From contig JASANH010000647.1 in assembly GCA_030248295.1 (NCBI GenBank), forward strand, positions 744,001 through 808,000: a stretch of 64,000 nt of DNA. The letters run 5' to 3'. The notes under the pieces are model-generated. The model did not search any database. It was not told the DNA's origin and was given only the letters and a program-made list of their open reading frames with translations. Positions 63,144-64,000 of this stretch are shown here, piece after piece; position 1 is the first letter of the stretch, and every line of letters begins with the position of its first letter. The position numbers and the translations under genes were made by a program. The DNA comes from Mesodorylaimus sp. YZB2_4 (Eukaryota; Nematoda; Enoplea; Dorylaimida; Dorylaimidae).

Positions 63144-64000
63144 CTGTATATAATCAGCTGAGATTGGGAGGGCAGAAGTCGAATTTGAGAATCTAAAATT
63201 AAAAACGATGGCTGAGCATCCCAGGACATTATGTTCTAGCGATAAGTGCCACTGCTGGAAAAGTACAAATATGGGACAGGCTAGGAAATCTTGATTGTTC
63301 CGAGGTTTTACAAAGGAGCTATGTTAGGTCTCGACTAACTAGAATAGCGTGCCCTTTCTACTACTGACCGCGTGAAGCTCGCGACTGATTGCACTCAACT
63401 CCCCAGGCTATGCTAGATTACATTGACATAGTCAATCCGTCAAGAATGGGTCATAATCAGGTCGGCGATCGTGCGCGAAACACCTGCTTCCTAGTCGCTT
63501 TAATCGTCATCAGAAAGCCAATCATTTCATTCACGCATTGCATATTCCTTCGTGCTCGGTTTATCAACCGCCAGAGCTTGAGTCAAAGTCACGAATAGCT
63601 TTTTTCCATTTTGCCTCTAATGCTTGTTGGCACGCGAGTTCTGGAGTCATTTAGGGTTCTAGTCCCGATGGGAACATACTGTTCCACTCGTGTCAAAGCA
63701 GGAAACAGAACTCGTGTCTAGAGAGCACCCAAACCAGTGAGCTCTGGTGAACCAGGTTTTGGGTTTGGTGGCAAGGTACCTGGGTATTCGAGTACAAGAT
63801 CCAACTACAGCACGCTCTGACAGCTCAGCTAGCATCGTGTTCTTCTGATGGCAGCTGTCCATGACACATTACCTTTGTTGGTGGATTAACTGGATGATTA
63901 GTATACAAGTCTGACTTCAATTGACTACATCAGATCCCAACAACCTCAAATTTTCTTGAGGCACTCCTCAAAGCTACTATTCTTCCTTAAGTGTGCCCCT
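63144..64000. other. 5' flank of G-alpha copy 1; no further gene seen
   Basis: The promoter of copy 1 is expected here. The open frames present have no recognisable motif or splice context. Confidence 0.5.

Overview
This is eukaryotic, spliced, animal nuclear DNA. Every multi-exon gene has GT-AG introns (often 50-100 bp, some over 2 kb), acceptors are mostly T-rich with TTTCAG or TTTTAG endings, and reading phase is preserved across each junction I checked. The gene set (CaM kinase II, microsomal triglyceride transfer protein, an F37C4.5-like DUF4140/DUF4139 protein, a GnRH/AKH-type receptor, a run of divergent G-alpha genes, FLYWCH/MULE relics) suggests an ecdysozoan invertebrate, most likely a nematode or a tardigrade. 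I cannot name the species.

Layout. 0.2-2.4 kb (+): 3' half of a CaMKII (unc-43-type) gene. 3.8-4.1 kb (+): FLYWCH zinc-finger exon. 6.5-15.2 kb (-): F37C4.5-like gene whose middle holds a tandem array of about ten phase-compatible alternative exons. 16.4-19.6 kb (+): mitochondrial 3-ketoacyl-CoA thiolase, 7 exons. 20.3-21.2 kb (+): glycogen-targeting PP1 regulatory subunit. 21.7-28.2 kb (-): complete 13-exon MTP large subunit gene (901 aa). 28.9-30.2 kb (-): intronless DHRSX-like dehydrogenase. 34.9-36.4 kb (+): GnRH/AKH-like GPCR, 2 exons. 37.1-38.2 kb: palindrome-rich MITE-like element with a SINE inside. 39.6-40.8 kb (-): intronless alpha-1,3-fucosyltransferase. 41.3-63.1 kb (-): three complete tandem G-alpha genes with identical 8-exon structure, plus a decayed G-alpha copy, with foldback, TIR and MULE elements in their long introns and spacers.

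Functionally, the centre of the window is lipid and glycogen metabolism (thiolase, PP1-glycogen subunit, MTP) and the right side is signalling (peptide GPCR, G-alpha cluster). Nothing indicates operons. The most unusual feature is the alternative-exon array. The second is the G-alpha cluster, whose members carry unusual P-loops and switch I motifs, lack Cys3, and have non-canonical C-termini.

All exon boundaries were read by eye from splice consensus plus phase and family similarity. Expect errors of a base or two in places.
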